From assembly GCA_031539345.1 (NCBI GenBank), contig JAVKMO010000026.1, forward strand, positions 1 to 13,156: DNA of 13,156 bases, written 5' to 3'. A model generated the notes under the pieces. It saw nothing but the letters and a program-made list of their open reading frames with translations. It was not told the DNA's origin and made no database searches. This DNA comes from JAVKMO01 sp031539345. GTDB lineage: Bacteria; Bacteroidota; Bacteroidia; Chitinophagales; Chitinophagaceae. Position numbers and translations under genes: made by a program. This document shows, piece after piece, positions 7,699-13,156 of the stretch (positions are counted from its first letter, which is position 1; the number at the start of each line of letters is the position of its first letter).

Positions 7699-8820
7699 AT
7701 GCTCCAAACCCTTTACAATAAAGCCCTACAATTAGAGTTTTTAACCATTGAAGAAGCCCTGTATTTATATCATCATGCACCGCTCAATGAGTTAATGTTT
7801 ATCGGCAATCAACTCCGAAAAATCCACGTACCTCACAATAAAGTAACATGGATTATTGACCGAAACGTCAATACCACAAATGTGTGCATTGCAAATTGTA
7901 AATTTTGTAATTTTTATAGAATACCCGGACACAAAGAGGCTTACATTACAGACCTTGCCACATATCAAAAAAAAATTCACGAAACATTTCGATACGGCGG
8001 TGAACAATTATTATTACAAGGCGGACATCACCCCGATTTAACTTTAGCCTATTATGTCGATTTATTTTCTACGCTAAAAAAACTTTATCCAACACTCAAA
8101 CTACACGCTTTAGGACCACCAGAAGTTGCCCATATTGCAAAAATTTCACAAAAATCTCACCTTGAAGTTTTAACAGCACTCAAAGAAGCTGGCTTAGACA
8201 GCCTGCCAGGACCAGGAGCCGAAATTTTGGTTGATAGAGTGCGAAGGCTGATTTCTAAAGGCAAATGTGCATCGGCAGAATGGCTCGAAATTATGCGTGT
8301 TGCCCATCAATTAAACTTAACTACAAGTGCAACCATGATGTTTGGACACGTAGAAACAGTAGAAGAACGCTTTGAACACTTGCAAAAATTAAGAGCCGTG
8401 CAAGCACAAAAACCTGAAACTGCAAAAGGCTTTATCGCTTTTATCGCATGGACTTTTCAAGATGTAGATACGCTATTAAGAAAAGTAAAAGGCGTTCACA
8501 ATCAAACCACATCAGAAGAATATATCAGAATGATCGCCTTGAGTAGACTATTTTTACCGAATATTACAAACATTCAAGTGTCTTGGCTGACAGTAGGCAA
8601 GCAAGTCGCCCAATTGTGTTTACACGCTGGAGCAAACGATTTTGGCAGCATTATGATTGAAGAAAATGTAGTGAGTGCTGCAGGTGCACCGCATCGCTTT
8701 ACCTACAAAGGCATTCAAGAAGCCATCAAAGAAGCCGGTTTTGAGCCACAACTCAGAAACCAACAATATGAATTTCGACCAATTCCTACAACAATAGAAG
8801 AACAAGTCATCGATTATTAA
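7699..8820 (+). CDS. mqnC: Cyclic dehypoxanthine futalosine synthase
   Basis: 373 aa from ATG 7699 (MLQTLYNKALQLEFLTIEEA), the start that fits the family; an in-frame TTG at 7648 would add an unconserved leader. The radical-SAM cluster is CIANCKFC (Cys63, Cys67, Cys70, CX3CX2C). Family landmarks follow in order: GGEQLLLQGGHHPDL, the ALGPPEV region, GLDSLPGPGAEILVDRVRR, ATMMFGHVET, GFIAFIAWTFQ, NIQVSWLTVGK and GANDFGSIMIEENVVSAAGA. The enzyme cyclises dehypoxanthine futalosine in the futalosine route to menaquinone. MqnE, the related enzyme, differs in the PGxGAEI region. It lies 93 bases after gyrB on the same strand; a functional link is unlikely. The other mqn genes are not in this window. 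Confidence 0.93.
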   Translation: MLQTLYNKALQLEFLTIEEALYLYHHAPLNELMFIGNQLRKIHVPHNKVTWIIDRNVNTTNVCIANCKFCNFYRIPGHKEAYITDLATYQKKIHETFRYGGEQLLLQGGHHPDLTLAYYVDLFSTLKKLYPTLKLHALGPPEVAHIAKISQKSHLEVLTALKEAGLDSLPGPGAEILVDRVRRLISKGKCASAEWLEIMRVAHQLNLTTSATMMFGHVETVEERFEHLQKLRAVQAQKPETAKGFIAFIAWTFQDVDTLLRKVKGVHNQTTSEEYIRMIALSRLFLPNITNIQVSWLTVGKQVAQLCLHAGANDFGSIMIEENVVSAAGAPHRFTYKGIQEAIKEAGFEPQLRNQQYEFRPIPTTIEEQVIDY

Positions 8821-8949
8821 AGCACCTTTTTTATTCAAAAAAACGCAATGCATAAAATGGTTATCTTTCTTTATAATATGTTGAATTTTTGATTTTTAAA
8901 TTTAGTTTGAAAGTGGAATAAAAAATGATACTATTGCGTATATTTACGA
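8821..8949. other. Junction between core genes and the cassette array
   Basis: AT-rich non-coding stretch after mqnC. No structured site like those at 10067, 11567 and 12701 is present, so the first cassette is joined to ordinary host sequence or to an unrecognised attachment site ending ...ATTTACGAG at 8950. It probably also contains the mqnC transcript end; no clear hairpin terminator is seen. Confidence 0.5.
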
Positions 8950-8950
8950 G

Positions 8951-10195
8951 TTGTGCGAAATCTTCAAATACCAACCTATTGAATTAGACACTTATGATAG
9001 ATGAAAAATACAGAAGTTTAGTAAAGGAAGTAACGAAAGAATACTATAAAGAAGAAAAAAGTGGATTTAATTTTTTTGAAACTATTTCGGGTACTTTTTA
9101 CAAAGAAAACTTTCATAGTGATATACTGCAATCGCTTTTACGAATAGAAGAATTCTTTTTGATATTTATTGAAAAAGTAATTGTAGATAAAACGCAATTA
9201 GTATTCTTTAATTTTAATGACGTAACTTTTGAAAGAGAAAAAGGAAGAATAGATGTTTCAATTATTAATAAGCATCATAAAAGAGTAATTATTATTGAAA
9301 ATAAAATTAATAATGCAGGAGATACGCCTAGACAATTACCGAAATATATTGAATACTTTGAAAATTTAAAATACGAAATTTCCATAGTCATTTATTTATC
9401 AATGGATGGAGATAAAATACCTTCCAAAAATGATTGGACAGAAGACGAAAAAACAAAGTTAAAAACTTTGTATAAATCAATGTCGGCTATGAAGTTAAGT
9501 GATAAAATTAGTTTAGAGGAAATATTAAATTCTGTGGTAAATTCAATTTCGAACATTGACCATATAGTATTTATTAGACAATATTTGAAGTTATTAAAGC
9601 AACTTTCTAAAGAACAAACAAATTATAATATTATGGAAAAATTTTATATGGAAATTAAAACAAAGCAAGATTTAGATGAATTAATTTCTTTAAAAAGATT
9701 GACTAATGACTTGCCAAAATTTAGAGCAACAAGACTTAAAAATAAGTTTGAAAATAATCATTATCCATTTGAAGAAGCATTAATTTGGAAGGACACCACC
9801 ATGTATTTTAATAAATTGGTAATTAATGAATCTAATTTTGCAATAGATATTGATTGTTATGAAAATTATTACGATGTTAGTTTATTTGATAGAAATTGTG
9901 ATGATAATTCTACTTCACTAAAATTGATTAAGAATACTGAAATTGAATTACAAGAAAGAGAAAATTCAGACAGATTATATGCAAAATTTTCATTTCCAGA
10001 AGAAGAACTGCAATTAGAGTTATTTATAAATAAACTAATTAATGAATTATCTAAATTAAAATAAACTTCGCACAACAGGGGTTTGGCAAAATGGGGGCAG
10101 AAGTGCTAAATTGAACATTTGGAATTCTATTTGGCATTTGTGCAAAACTAAACATTTGTGCTTCTAATTCCCCCACTTCGCCAAGCCCCAAAACG
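8951..10195 (+). mobile_element. Cassette 1 (integron-like): PD-(D/E)XK nuclease
   Basis: The module starts inside GTTGTGCGAA (8950-8959). Its gene is followed by the exact reverse complement TTCGCACAAC (10067-10076) and a structured site up to the next GTT at 10195. The match is exactly 10 bases; the 11th base pair fails. In integrons the left end of a cassette pairs with the R'' box of its own attC, because both adjoin in the excised circle. Boundaries follow the G/TT cleavage rule known for attC and are inferred. Confidence 0.65.
8994..10064 (+). CDS. PD-(D/E)XK nuclease superfamily protein
   Basis: 356 aa. The N-terminal part has NFFETISGTFYKENFHSDIL (residues 26-45; E38, H41, S42), the pattern that opens PDDEXK_4-type proteins. 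The active site follows: Asp87 in GRIDVSI, Glu102 and Lys104 in IIENKINN, then Gln114 and Tyr118 in RQLPKYIEYFE, matching D...ExK plus the Q-x3-Y helix. The C-terminal ~200 residues are charged and helical with no recognised domain. It should be a DNA or RNA nuclease. Such genes are often found in defence or mobile contexts, but no partner subunit is present. It is the only gene of cassette 1; its TAA lies 2 bases before the cassette's right 10-mer. Notably Lys/Asn/Ile-rich, as expected of very AT-rich acquired DNA. Confidence 0.82.
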   Translation: MIDEKYRSLVKEVTKEYYKEEKSGFNFFETISGTFYKENFHSDILQSLLRIEEFFLIFIEKVIVDKTQLVFFNFNDVTFEREKGRIDVSIINKHHKRVIIIENKINNAGDTPRQLPKYIEYFENLKYEISIVIYLSMDGDKIPSKNDWTEDEKTKLKTLYKSMSAMKLSDKISLEEILNSVVNSISNIDHIVFIRQYLKLLKQLSKEQTNYNIMEKFYMEIKTKQDLDELISLKRLTNDLPKFRATRLKNKFENNHYPFEEALIWKDTTMYFNKLVINESNFAIDIDCYENYYDVSLFDRNCDDNSTSLKLIKNTEIELQERENSDRLYAKFSFPEEELQLELFINKLINELSKLK

Positions 10196-10204
10196 TTATG
10201 TGCA
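10067..10204 (+). repeat. attC-like site A (end of cassette 1 / start of cassette 2)
   Basis: R''-like TTCGCACAAC (10067-10076); then GGGGTTTGGC (10078-10087) able to pair with GCCAAGCCCC (10180-10189) with one G-T wobble; then GGGGG (10093-10097) with CCCCC (10170-10174) and AGAAG (10099-10103) with CTTCT (10161-10165). Last come AAAAC and the R'-like GTTATGTGCA (10195-10204), the left end of the next cassette. The whole is a long hairpin of about 138 bases. The left half is alignable with sites B and C and the right half with B. Core GTTATGT departs from GTTRRRY at one position. Confidence 0.68.
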
Positions 10205-10315
10205 ACCGTATTGGACACAGTCCTTAGCTTCGGCGGAAAGACAAATAAAAAAACACAAAACTAAATGTTATTCTAAGCCCTAATAACCAAATAGGAAAAA
10301 TTAAAACAAAAACAA

Positions 10316-10660
10316 ATGACTAATTACTCCACCATCGCTCAAATTATAGTTGCTTTATCAATAGTATATGTTTGGGTATTTCGTTTTGATAATATAGTGA
10401 AGGAATTTAAACAATATGGCTTGAGTGATTTCACCCGTAGCATAGTAGGGTTCGCTAAAATAGCTTTGTCAACATTGCTGGTTGCAGGTATTTGGCATTC
10501 GGATTTGGTACTTATTCCAGCATTATTGATTGCATTTCTTATGTTATCAGCACAATATTCTCACTTTAAAGTGGGCAACCCGTGGCAAAAGCATATACCT
10601 TCTCTAATGCTTCTGATACTATGTCTTTTCATTGCGGCTGTATCGCTAAAATTAGTATAG
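10316..10660 (+). CDS. DoxX-like small membrane protein 1
   Basis: 114 aa with four predicted membrane segments (about residues 4-22, 42-60, 63-82, 93-112). Between the first and second lies FRFDNIVKEFKQYGLSDFTR, the short polar loop typical of the DoxX-like four-helix family (DoxX_2 type). Family members are membrane proteins of mostly unknown role; some relate to quinone/thiosulfate metabolism or organic-peroxide stress. The next gene is a paralogue, starting 2 bases after this stop (TAG-TA-ATG), which suggests translational coupling. The leader (10205-10315) is A-rich without a Shine-Dalgarno motif, normal for Bacteroidota. Confidence 0.75.
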   Translation: MTNYSTIAQIIVALSIVYVWVFRFDNIVKEFKQYGLSDFTRSIVGFAKIALSTLLVAGIWHSDLVLIPALLIAFLMLSAQYSHFKVGNPWQKHIPSLMLLILCLFIAAVSLKLV

Positions 10661-10662
10661 TA

Positions 10663-11010
10663 ATGAATTTACTTAATGTCCTGATTTTAATTTCAAGTCT
10701 GTCTTTTATGAGTTATGGAATTGCTTATTTCAAATCACCACAAATGAAAAATGAATTCAAACGCTTTGGGCTTGAGAAAGCAGGAATACTTACGGCAGTT
10801 TTAGAATTATTGGGTGCAGTGGGTCTGCTTGTAGGTTTAAAGTTCCATCTTATTTTATTGATTTCCGCAGGAGGCTTAGCACTATTAATGTTTTTAGGTC
10901 TTGCAATAAGAATAAAAGTTAAAGATAGCCTTTGGATATCATTACCTGCCTTGTTTTTTATGTTACTAAATTCATACATTTTTTTCATGTCGCTGCCGTA
11001 TACTAAATAA
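10663..11010 (+). CDS. DoxX-like small membrane protein 2
   Basis: 115 aa from ATG 10663, chosen over upstream in-frame starts because those would overlap the preceding gene and add a non-membrane leader. Four hydrophobic segments (about 3-21, 43-60, 63-82, 89-109). The loop MKNEFKRFGLEKAG aligns with VKEFKQYGLSDFTR of the previous gene, so the two are diverged tandem paralogues. DoxX-like family, function unknown. The pair may form a heteromeric membrane complex; this is an inference from adjacency. Confidence 0.75.
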   Translation: MNLLNVLILISSLSFMSYGIAYFKSPQMKNEFKRFGLEKAGILTAVLELLGAVGLLVGLKFHLILLISAGGLALLMFLGLAIRIKVKDSLWISLPALFFMLLNSYIFFMSLPYTK

Positions 11011-11015
11011 TCTCT

Positions 11016-11040
11016 TTGTGCAATTGTCTGGCTGGTTAAC
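11016..11040 (+). repeat. Possible remnant of an attC-like site
   Basis: TTGTGC (11016-11021) followed by TCTGGCTGG (11027-11035) and TTAAC. The same arrangement occurs in the loop region of site B (TTGTGC 11634, TCTGGCTGGACATTA 11646-11660) and TCTGGCTGGACATTA recurs in site C (12784). No GTT/AAC arms or G-rich left half remain here. Confidence 0.35.
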
Positions 11041-11135
11041 TTGGAGAAACACTGCTTATAAAATAAAAATCGTAAGTTCGTTTTAAATTCATTATTTACA
11101 TTGTTCATTTAGGTAATTTTTAAATTAATAACATT

Positions 11136-11321
11136 ATGTTTCAAAAGTTTACAACTACAGATAAATTATTATTTATCTCAGCATTTCTTTCGCTTATTTT
11201 TTCCGAAATATTGTATTTCAAAGGAGAAGCAAACGTCGCCATATTTATTGGCATTTGGGTGCCTTCCATACTGGCATTTGGAATTTATTTAAAACTTATA
11301 AACAACAAGAAAAATGACTGA
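11136..11321 (+). CDS. Small membrane protein (61 aa)
   Basis: MFQKFTTTDKLLFISAFLSL, a hydrophobic helix (12-27), a short FKGEANVAI linker, a second helix around IFIGIWVPSILAFGIYLKLI (36-55) and a KNNKKND-like basic end. Two-helix inner-membrane topology is likely. I recognise the 'GxWVPSILAfGiYlKL' tail as recurring in Bacteroidota hypothetical proteins, without known function. Its stop overlaps the start of the next ORF by 8 bases (ATGACTGA). Confidence 0.6.
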   Translation: MFQKFTTTDKLLFISAFLSLIFSEILYFKGEANVAIFIGIWVPSILAFGIYLKLINNKKND

Positions 11322-11412
11322 AATAATACCATATTTTGCTGGCCTAATTACACTACTATTCGCCGTAGGTTTTTTATTGGCACTAAGAGAAATGAGAAAA
11401 CAAAAATCCTAA
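11314..11412 (+). CDS. Micro-ORF, single-helix membrane peptide (32 aa)
   Basis: MTEIIPYFAGLITLLFAVGF then LLALREMRKQKS-stop: one transmembrane helix followed by a basic cytoplasmic tail. Its ATG lies inside the end of the 61-aa gene (8-base overlap), a common arrangement for translationally coupled partners. Too short for a family call. Composition and overlap argue that it is real; no other evidence. Confidence 0.45.
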   Translation: MTEIIPYFAGLITLLFAVGFLLALREMRKQKS

Positions 11413-11566
11413 ATGCGACAAAGGATTAGAAAAATATTGAGATCTTCAAATCAGGCAGAACTGTAAATAAAATAACAGAAATAGAAAACAGTTTAACATG
11501 ATTTGACAATATGTCTATTTTTAACTTTAGCGTTACAAAAAATCTTGACCTGACAGCACAAGGGTA
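11413..11566. other. Non-coding tail of cassette 2
   Basis: 154 bases with only a 17-codon frame (ATG 11413) directly after the micro-ORF stop. I see no gene, hairpin terminator or promoter that I can support. Confidence 0.4.
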
Positions 11567-11771
11567 TGCACATAACAAGGGGTTTGCCAAAATACGGGCT
11601 GACGGAAGTTATCTTCGGCTTTTTGTAATTCTATTGTGCTTCATATCTGGCTGGACATTATCTATTTAGCTTTTTGTTGTTAACTTCATCTTCAGTTTTT
11701 CAATCATCATCGGTACCGGGCTGACGGAATACTAATTCAAGTACTTTGACAAGCCCTGTCCGTTGCCTGCA
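11567..11771 (+). repeat. attC-like site B (end of cassette 2 / start of cassette 3)
   Basis: R''-like TGCACATAAC (11567-11576), G-rich GGGGTTTGCC (11579-11588) with GGGTTTG able to pair with CAAGCCC (11750-11756), then TGTCC and the R'-like GTTGCCTGCA (11762-11771). The right end CTAATTCnnnnACTTyGmCAAGCCC (11732-11756) aligns base for base with site A (10164-10188). At 205 bases it is longer than site A and contains CGGGCTGACGGAA twice as a direct repeat (11595-11607, 11717-11729), so it may be a merger of two sites. Confidence 0.6.
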
Positions 11772-11814
11772 ATAATACAGCGACACCCTAATACTCAAAC
11801 CAACTAACAAAAAT

Positions 11815-12690
11815 ATAAAACTTAAACTGACAATTTTTACTTTCATTATTGGGACACTTCTCATTTCTTGTGAATCATCAAAACTAAAAAAAGAAGCTGA
11901 GACAAAATCAAAAGATTTTTTTGCAGTTCTTAAAGATAGCGATGAAAAGAAATTAGTTGCACTTTACCCCGACTTTGAAAAGTTCGACACTTATTTCAAA
12001 TCTGATTCAGCGAGGATTAATTTTTCGGCTGAAAAAAAAGGTGTTATAACAGTTTCTGTTCATAATAGATTTACAAATGGTTACGGTAAATTGACAGAAA
12101 AAGATATTTCGTTATTTTTCAAAAAGGATTCGACTGGACAATTAAAACTAATTGATTCAAAAGGGCTTTCAGAATTTGCTGAAAAAGATGATTACATCTT
12201 TGGCGTTAGCACTGGTTGCATAAATAAAAGCTCTGACACAACCGACCAGCAAATTTTAAAAGCTATTAAAAAAGCAAAAATTGTTATGCTTGACAAAGCA
12301 GTAGACGTTTATTTAGAATTAAAGAGCCAAATCAAAGTGGTAAATTGGACTTGGGAATCAGGTTATGGTGGTTCAGGTTCTGGCAAAGGGATTGTAAAAA
12401 ATGGTTCGACATTTTCAGTTCCTAAACTCAAATACAAAGTGACATATAAAAACGGTCAAGGCGATGAAATTACATCTGACGATGGCTACATTACTTATGA
12501 TGTAATTGAAGCTGGTGAAAGCAAATCATTCAGTTTCTATACAAGTTATATTGGCAACGCATCAAGAGCATCCATTGACCTAACATTCGATGAAGACCTA
12601 ATTTATAAGTATTTAGCAAAAAAAGATTGGACAGGAAAAGAATGTGATGAATATTTCAAGAAAAATCCTGAAAAGTTGAAAGAGCTTTAA
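11815..12690 (+). CDS. Lipoprotein of unknown function with a non-standard start (ATA)
   Basis: The frame is open from 11776 to 12690 and has no ATG, GTG or TTG before 12091. Yet codons from 11815 give IKLKLTIFTFIIGTLLISC, a textbook lipoprotein signal with lipobox LISC, then ESSKLKKEAETKSKDFF. The natural start is therefore ATA 11815 (ATG mutated by one base) or CTG 11827. A TTG start at 12091 would discard the signal and about 90 conserved-looking residues. The mature part is about 270 aa: a helical front (FFAVLKDSDEKKLVALYPDF), mixed alpha/beta, a Gly/Ser stretch WESGYGGSGSGKG, then beta-rich sequence to KNPEKLKEL. No family recognised. If ATA is not used, this is a start-loss pseudogene. 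Confidence 0.6.
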   Translation: MKLKLTIFTFIIGTLLISCESSKLKKEAETKSKDFFAVLKDSDEKKLVALYPDFEKFDTYFKSDSARINFSAEKKGVITVSVHNRFTNGYGKLTEKDISLFFKKDSTGQLKLIDSKGLSEFAEKDDYIFGVSTGCINKSSDTTDQQILKAIKKAKIVMLDKAVDVYLELKSQIKVVNWTWESGYGGSGSGKGIVKNGSTFSVPKLKYKVTYKNGQGDEITSDDGYITYDVIEAGESKSFSFYTSYIGNASRASIDLTFDEDLIYKYLAKKDWTGKECDEYFKKNPEKLKEL

Positions 12691-12700
12691 GACAAATTAC

Positions 12701-12815
12701 TGCAGGCAACAAGCGGTTTGCCAAAATGGGGGCAGACGGAAGGAAGCCGTGTTTCAACATTTGTTTTTCAATTTTGCTTTTGTTCTGGCTGGACATTAAT
12801 AATTAAGCTAAGTAC
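12701..12815 (+). repeat. attC-like site C, truncated by the IS
   Basis: R''-like TGCAGGCAAC (12701-12710), then AAGCGGTTTGCCAAAAT and GGGGGCAGACGGAAG, aligning with the left halves of sites A and B. TCTGGCTGGACATTA (12784-12798) also matches site B. The sequence stops at CTAAGTAC, and the IS starts at AAGAAC 12816; no CAAGCCC...GTT right half remains. Confidence 0.6.
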
Positions 12816-13156
12816 AAGAACTCTTTGCAAAAGCCATTTTTGGGTTAGGTGCTTTTTAAATTAGGTTGTTTTGAGAATTTTCGTTTTAAAAAGCGTAAGC
12901 ATAAGCATGAATTAATGTTTATTTTTTGTTGTTTGAATGGGTTTGATTTTTTTTTGACACACGTATCCCATTAAGCTACCTGTTTTGACAATTGTTTCAA
13001 TAAAAACTCTGTTCTAAAAATATTATACATCACTACATTCATCATAAAACTTAACTTATTTCTGAGTAAGTTTTTTGCTCTTGCTTGTTGATAATGCAAG
13101 CGTGTTTTAATATACGCAAAACAATGTTCTACGCGAGACCTTACTTTACTCCATTG
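12816..13156 (-). mobile_element. Insertion sequence, 3' part (right copy), running off the window
   Basis: 12816-12945 is the inverted copy of 9-138. It forms the non-coding 3' end of the element, followed at 12971 by the stop codon of a minus-strand transposase that continues past the window. The boundary at 12816 is where similarity to the left copy begins. The far end and target duplication are not visible. Confidence 0.85.
12971..13156 (-). CDS. IS4/IS5-class DDE transposase, C-terminal part
   Basis: Partial: the last 61 residues, with the 5' part outside the window. The fragment starts QWSKVRSRVEHCFAYIKTRL and shows the R-(3)-E-(6)-K signature of IS4/IS5-class DDE transposases (the Glu of VEH is the third catalytic acid, the Lys of YIK the conserved basic residue). 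It continues RNKLSFMMNVVMYNIFRTEF, the usual closing helix, and ends TAA at 12973-12971. The full protein would catalyse cut-and-paste transposition. Exact subgroup unknown. It is encoded towards the interior of the window, followed by a 155-base 3' untranslated end. Confidence 0.85.
   Translation of the reverse strand, partial: QWSKVRSRVEHCFAYIKTRLHYQQARAKNLLRNKLSFMMNVVMYNIFRTEFLLKQLSKQVA

Larger units (their letters stand above)
10196..11762 (+). mobile_element. Cassette 2 (integron-like): DoxX-like pair plus two small ORFs
   Basis: The left end GTTATGTGCA (10195-10204) is the exact reverse complement of TGCACATAAC (11567-11576), again exactly 10 bases. The module carries four small plus-strand membrane ORFs and ends at the GTT of 11762. 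A decayed site-like motif at 11016-11035 splits the four genes two and two, so it may have been two cassettes. Confidence 0.62.
11763..12815 (+). mobile_element. Cassette 3 (integron-like), right end lost to the IS
   Basis: Left end GTTGCCTGCA (11762-11771) is the exact reverse complement of TGCAGGCAAC (12701-12710), the third 10-base case. One lipoprotein gene fills the module. Its terminal site is cut at about 12815 by the insertion sequence, so the true cassette end is missing. Confidence 0.6.

Noticed and set aside
10211..10222. Short dyad GGAC-ACA-GTCC at the start of cassette 2
   Set aside because: Arms are only 4 bases and the motif is not repeated at the starts of cassettes 1 or 3.
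10582..10662. Upstream extension of the second DoxX-like gene
   Set aside because: The in-frame alternative start lies inside the previous gene and adds a non-membrane leader; ATG 10663 gives the family-like N-terminus and 2-base spacing.
11413..11466. 17-codon frame after the micro-ORF (MRQRIRKILRSSNQAEL)
   Set aside because: Too short and without hydrophobic or family features; probably chance.
11546..11556. ACCTGAC near site B as a third GTCAGGT/ACCTGAC repeat
   Set aside because: Only one arm is present; the partner GTCAGGT is absent nearby.
1..13156. CRISPR arrays, tRNA, rRNA or riboswitches
   Set aside because: No regularly spaced direct repeats, tRNA cloverleaf or rRNA-like sequence seen on either strand.

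Overview
The window is AT-rich and reads as a Bacteroidota chromosome segment, probably near Chitinophagales/Sphingobacteriales. The reasons are A/T-only leaders without Shine-Dalgarno motifs, a lamin-tail secreted protein, a futalosine-pathway mqnC, and a GyrB of 653 aa without the proteobacterial insert. The species cannot be named from the sequence.

Both ends lie in one insertion-sequence family. Bases 9-138 are an inverted, gap-free copy of 12816-12945 (my count is 8 mismatches in 130), and 12971-13156 encode the C-terminus of an R(3)E(6)K-type (IS4/IS5 class) transposase reading off the right edge. Such ends are what an assembly contig broken at repeats looks like, so the 'composite transposon' appearance may be an artefact. 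The left copy cuts a VapC-like PIN toxin gene. The right copy cuts a cassette recombination-like site.

From left to right, 139-2097 is a decayed accessory stretch on the minus strand. It holds a frameshifted and truncated vapC with an antitoxin-position ORF, an intact outer-membrane beta-barrel gene with a terminator, the tail of a DUF4177-like gene broken at a palindromic repeat, and a PEGA-type lipoprotein with one frameshift. From 2098 to 3680 an XRE regulator, preceded by three GAATA/TATTC palindromes, is followed by an Rpn-like PD-(D/E)XK nuclease. From 3727 to 8820 lie a lamin-tail surface protein, gyrB and mqnC, all on the plus strand.

The notable part is 8950-12815: three consecutive modules built like integron gene cassettes. 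Each begins with GTT plus 7 bases and ends, after its gene(s), with the exact 10-base reverse complement ending in AAC. The three 10-mers differ: GTTGTGCGAA, GTTATGTGCA and GTTGCCTGCA. After each AAC comes a conserved structured block (G-rich GGTTTGsC AAAAT ... CAAGCCC) running to the next GTT. That is how attC sites behave, where the cassette's own left end pairs with its own R'' box. The payloads are a PD-(D/E)XK nuclease gene, two DoxX-like membrane genes plus two tiny overlapping membrane ORFs, and a lipoprotein lacking a normal start codon. No integrase is visible, and the cores do not fully match GTTRRRY, so this is either a CALIN-like array or a distinct cassette system.
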